From Flavobacteriales bacterium UBA5871 (GTDB lineage Bacteria > Bacteroidota > Bacteroidia > Flavobacteriales_D > Crocinitomicaceae), in assembly GCA_002432085.1 (NCBI GenBank), contig DJFN01000153.1, forward strand, positions 943 through 7,515: a stretch of DNA of 6,573 nucleotides. The letters are read 5' to 3'. Under the pieces are notes generated by a model that had not been told where the DNA came from, did no database searches, and saw nothing but the letters and a program-made list of their open reading frames with translations. Numbering within the stretch: the stretch's first letter is position 1; the number at the start of each line of letters is the position of its first letter. This document shows, in pieces, positions 5,881-6,573 of this stretch. A program made the translations under genes and the position numbers.

Positions 5881-5910
5881 AAAGAGGAACCGGTTTTCCG
5901 ATTCCTCTTT
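5881..5910 (-). terminator. Intrinsic terminator of glnN
   Basis: On the minus strand AAAGAGGAATCGG pairs with CCGGTTCCTCTTT around an AAAA loop (13 bp including one U-G wobble), followed by GTTTGT. It lies 23 bases past the glnN stop. The plus-strand reading also ends in a T-run, so it could work in both directions, but the wobble becomes a C-A mismatch there. Confidence 0.8.
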
Positions 5911-5933
5911 TTCGTTATGATTTTTGTTCCGAA

Positions 5934-6572
5934 TTAACGTGTGAACAGCATTTCGCGGAATTTCGGCAATGGCCACAGCTCGTCGTCCACCAATAATTCC
6001 AGCTTGTCTGCATGGTAACGGATATCGTCGAAGTAGATTTTCACCTGGTCGCAGTATGCGAGGGCTTTTTCTTCGGCGTGTTCGATCTTGTTTGCCACTT
6101 TACGAGCCTGGAGCATGGTATCGCAGATGGATTTCAGCTTGTTCAGATGTTCGGAGATTTTCGTCACCAGCTCGATCTGTGCCTTCGCCGCTTCTTTTCC
6201 GGCTTTGTCGCCCAACGCTGAAATAATGCCTTGAATGTTTGTCAACAGGCGGTTCTGGTATTGTATCACCGCAGGAATGATATGCGTTTGAACGAGATCG
6301 CCCATCACACGCGCTTCGATCTGCATTTTCAGGATGTAGCTTTCGAATTCGATTTCCTGACGTGCCTCGAGCTCGCGTGGCGTGAGAACGTTCATATCAT
6401 TGAACAGCTTCACGGCTTTCGGATCAGCCCATGCTTTCAGCGCACGTGGCGTATCTTTCAGGTTGCTCAGACCGCGTTTTGCAGCTTCTTTCACCCATTC
6501 TTCGCCGTAACCGTTGCCCTCGAAACGGATCTTTTTGGAATCCTTGATGAGCTTCTGCAATACTTTCAGGAT
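5934..6572 (-). CDS. glnN: Glutamine synthetase type III, C-terminal part (5' end outside the window)
   Basis: The visible 212 residues are the C-terminal region of a type III glutamine synthetase, the large (about 700-730 aa) form common in Bacteroidota and Cyanobacteria. The full enzyme makes glutamine from glutamate, ammonia and ATP in the cytoplasm and is the main entry point for ammonium assimilation. Recognisable family blocks in order are IRFEGNGYGEEWVKEA, LSNLKDTPRALKAW, NMNVLTPRELEARQEIEFE, the long helical stretch with GDLVQTHIIPAVIQYQNRL, KANKIEHAEEKALAYCDQV, and the closing DIRYHADKLELLVDDELWPLPKFREMLF. The frame stays open to the window edge (ILKVL precedes the first in-window TTG), so no start can be assigned and that TTG is internal. 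Most active-site residues would lie upstream, outside the window. The stop is TAA at 5936-5934, followed by a strong terminator. No regulatory site of its own is visible here. The GC content of this part is near 55% in a line counted by hand. Confidence 0.95.
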   Translation of the reverse strand: MLKVLQKLIKDSKKIRFEGNGYGEEWVKEAAKRGLSNLKDTPRALKAWADPKAVKLFNDMNVLTPRELEARQEIEFESYILKMQIEARVMGDLVQTHIIPAVIQYQNRLLTNIQGIISALGDKAGKEAAKAQIELVTKISEHLNKLKSICDTMLQARKVANKIEHAEEKALAYCDQVKIYFDDIRYHADKLELLVDDELWPLPKFREMLFTR

Positions 6573-6573
6573 C

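Overview
The window looks like chromosome from a member of the Bacteroidota, possibly a Flavobacteriales-like lineage (the order is a guess). The evidence is a type III glutamine synthetase, start codons without a purine-rich Shine-Dalgarno sequence, one good TAnnTTTG-type promoter box, and a secreted-protein family that I recall mainly from Bacteroidota. All supported genes lie on the minus strand, so transcription runs from high to low coordinates. I see no rRNA, tRNA, CRISPR array, transposase or phage gene.

In transcription order: (1) 6572-5934, the C-terminal 212 residues of a type III glutamine synthetase (glnN), cut by the window edge and followed by a strong intrinsic terminator. (2) 5817-4222, a 531-residue exported protein of unknown function. 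It is visibly AT-richer than its neighbours, has its own likely promoter, and ends at a terminator sharing an exact 23-base core with the glnN terminator. (3) 4086-2839, a 415-residue polytopic membrane protein whose C-terminal half carries two gapless copies of a 56-residue module. (4) A 262-base gap with hairpins and a possible promoter. (5) A compact four-gene cluster: three tandem paralogs (2576-1959, 1946-1410, 1389-847) and then a DoxX-like membrane protein (854 to beyond base 1) that overlaps the third paralog by 8 bp.

The cluster in (5) is the best candidate for something undescribed. Each paralog has an N-terminal signal peptide, a short His/Asp/Asn-containing extracytoplasmic domain, a lysine-rich disordered linker, a nearly invariant C-terminal membrane segment (LFWLWI[IV]GGGTFTG) and a short C-terminal tail that is basic in all three. 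The membrane segment keeps its amino acids while its synonymous codons differ between copies, so it seems to be selected for its sequence and not just for hydrophobicity. It could be a specific anchor, a partner-binding helix, or a C-terminal sorting signal in the broad style of the tripartite CTERM domains. The partner might be the DoxX-like protein encoded next to it, but that is inference. No function can be assigned to the paralogs from sequence alone.

The DoxX-like gene (bases 1-854) runs open through the window edge. It was recovered by translating the minus strand by hand: 284 codons without a stop.
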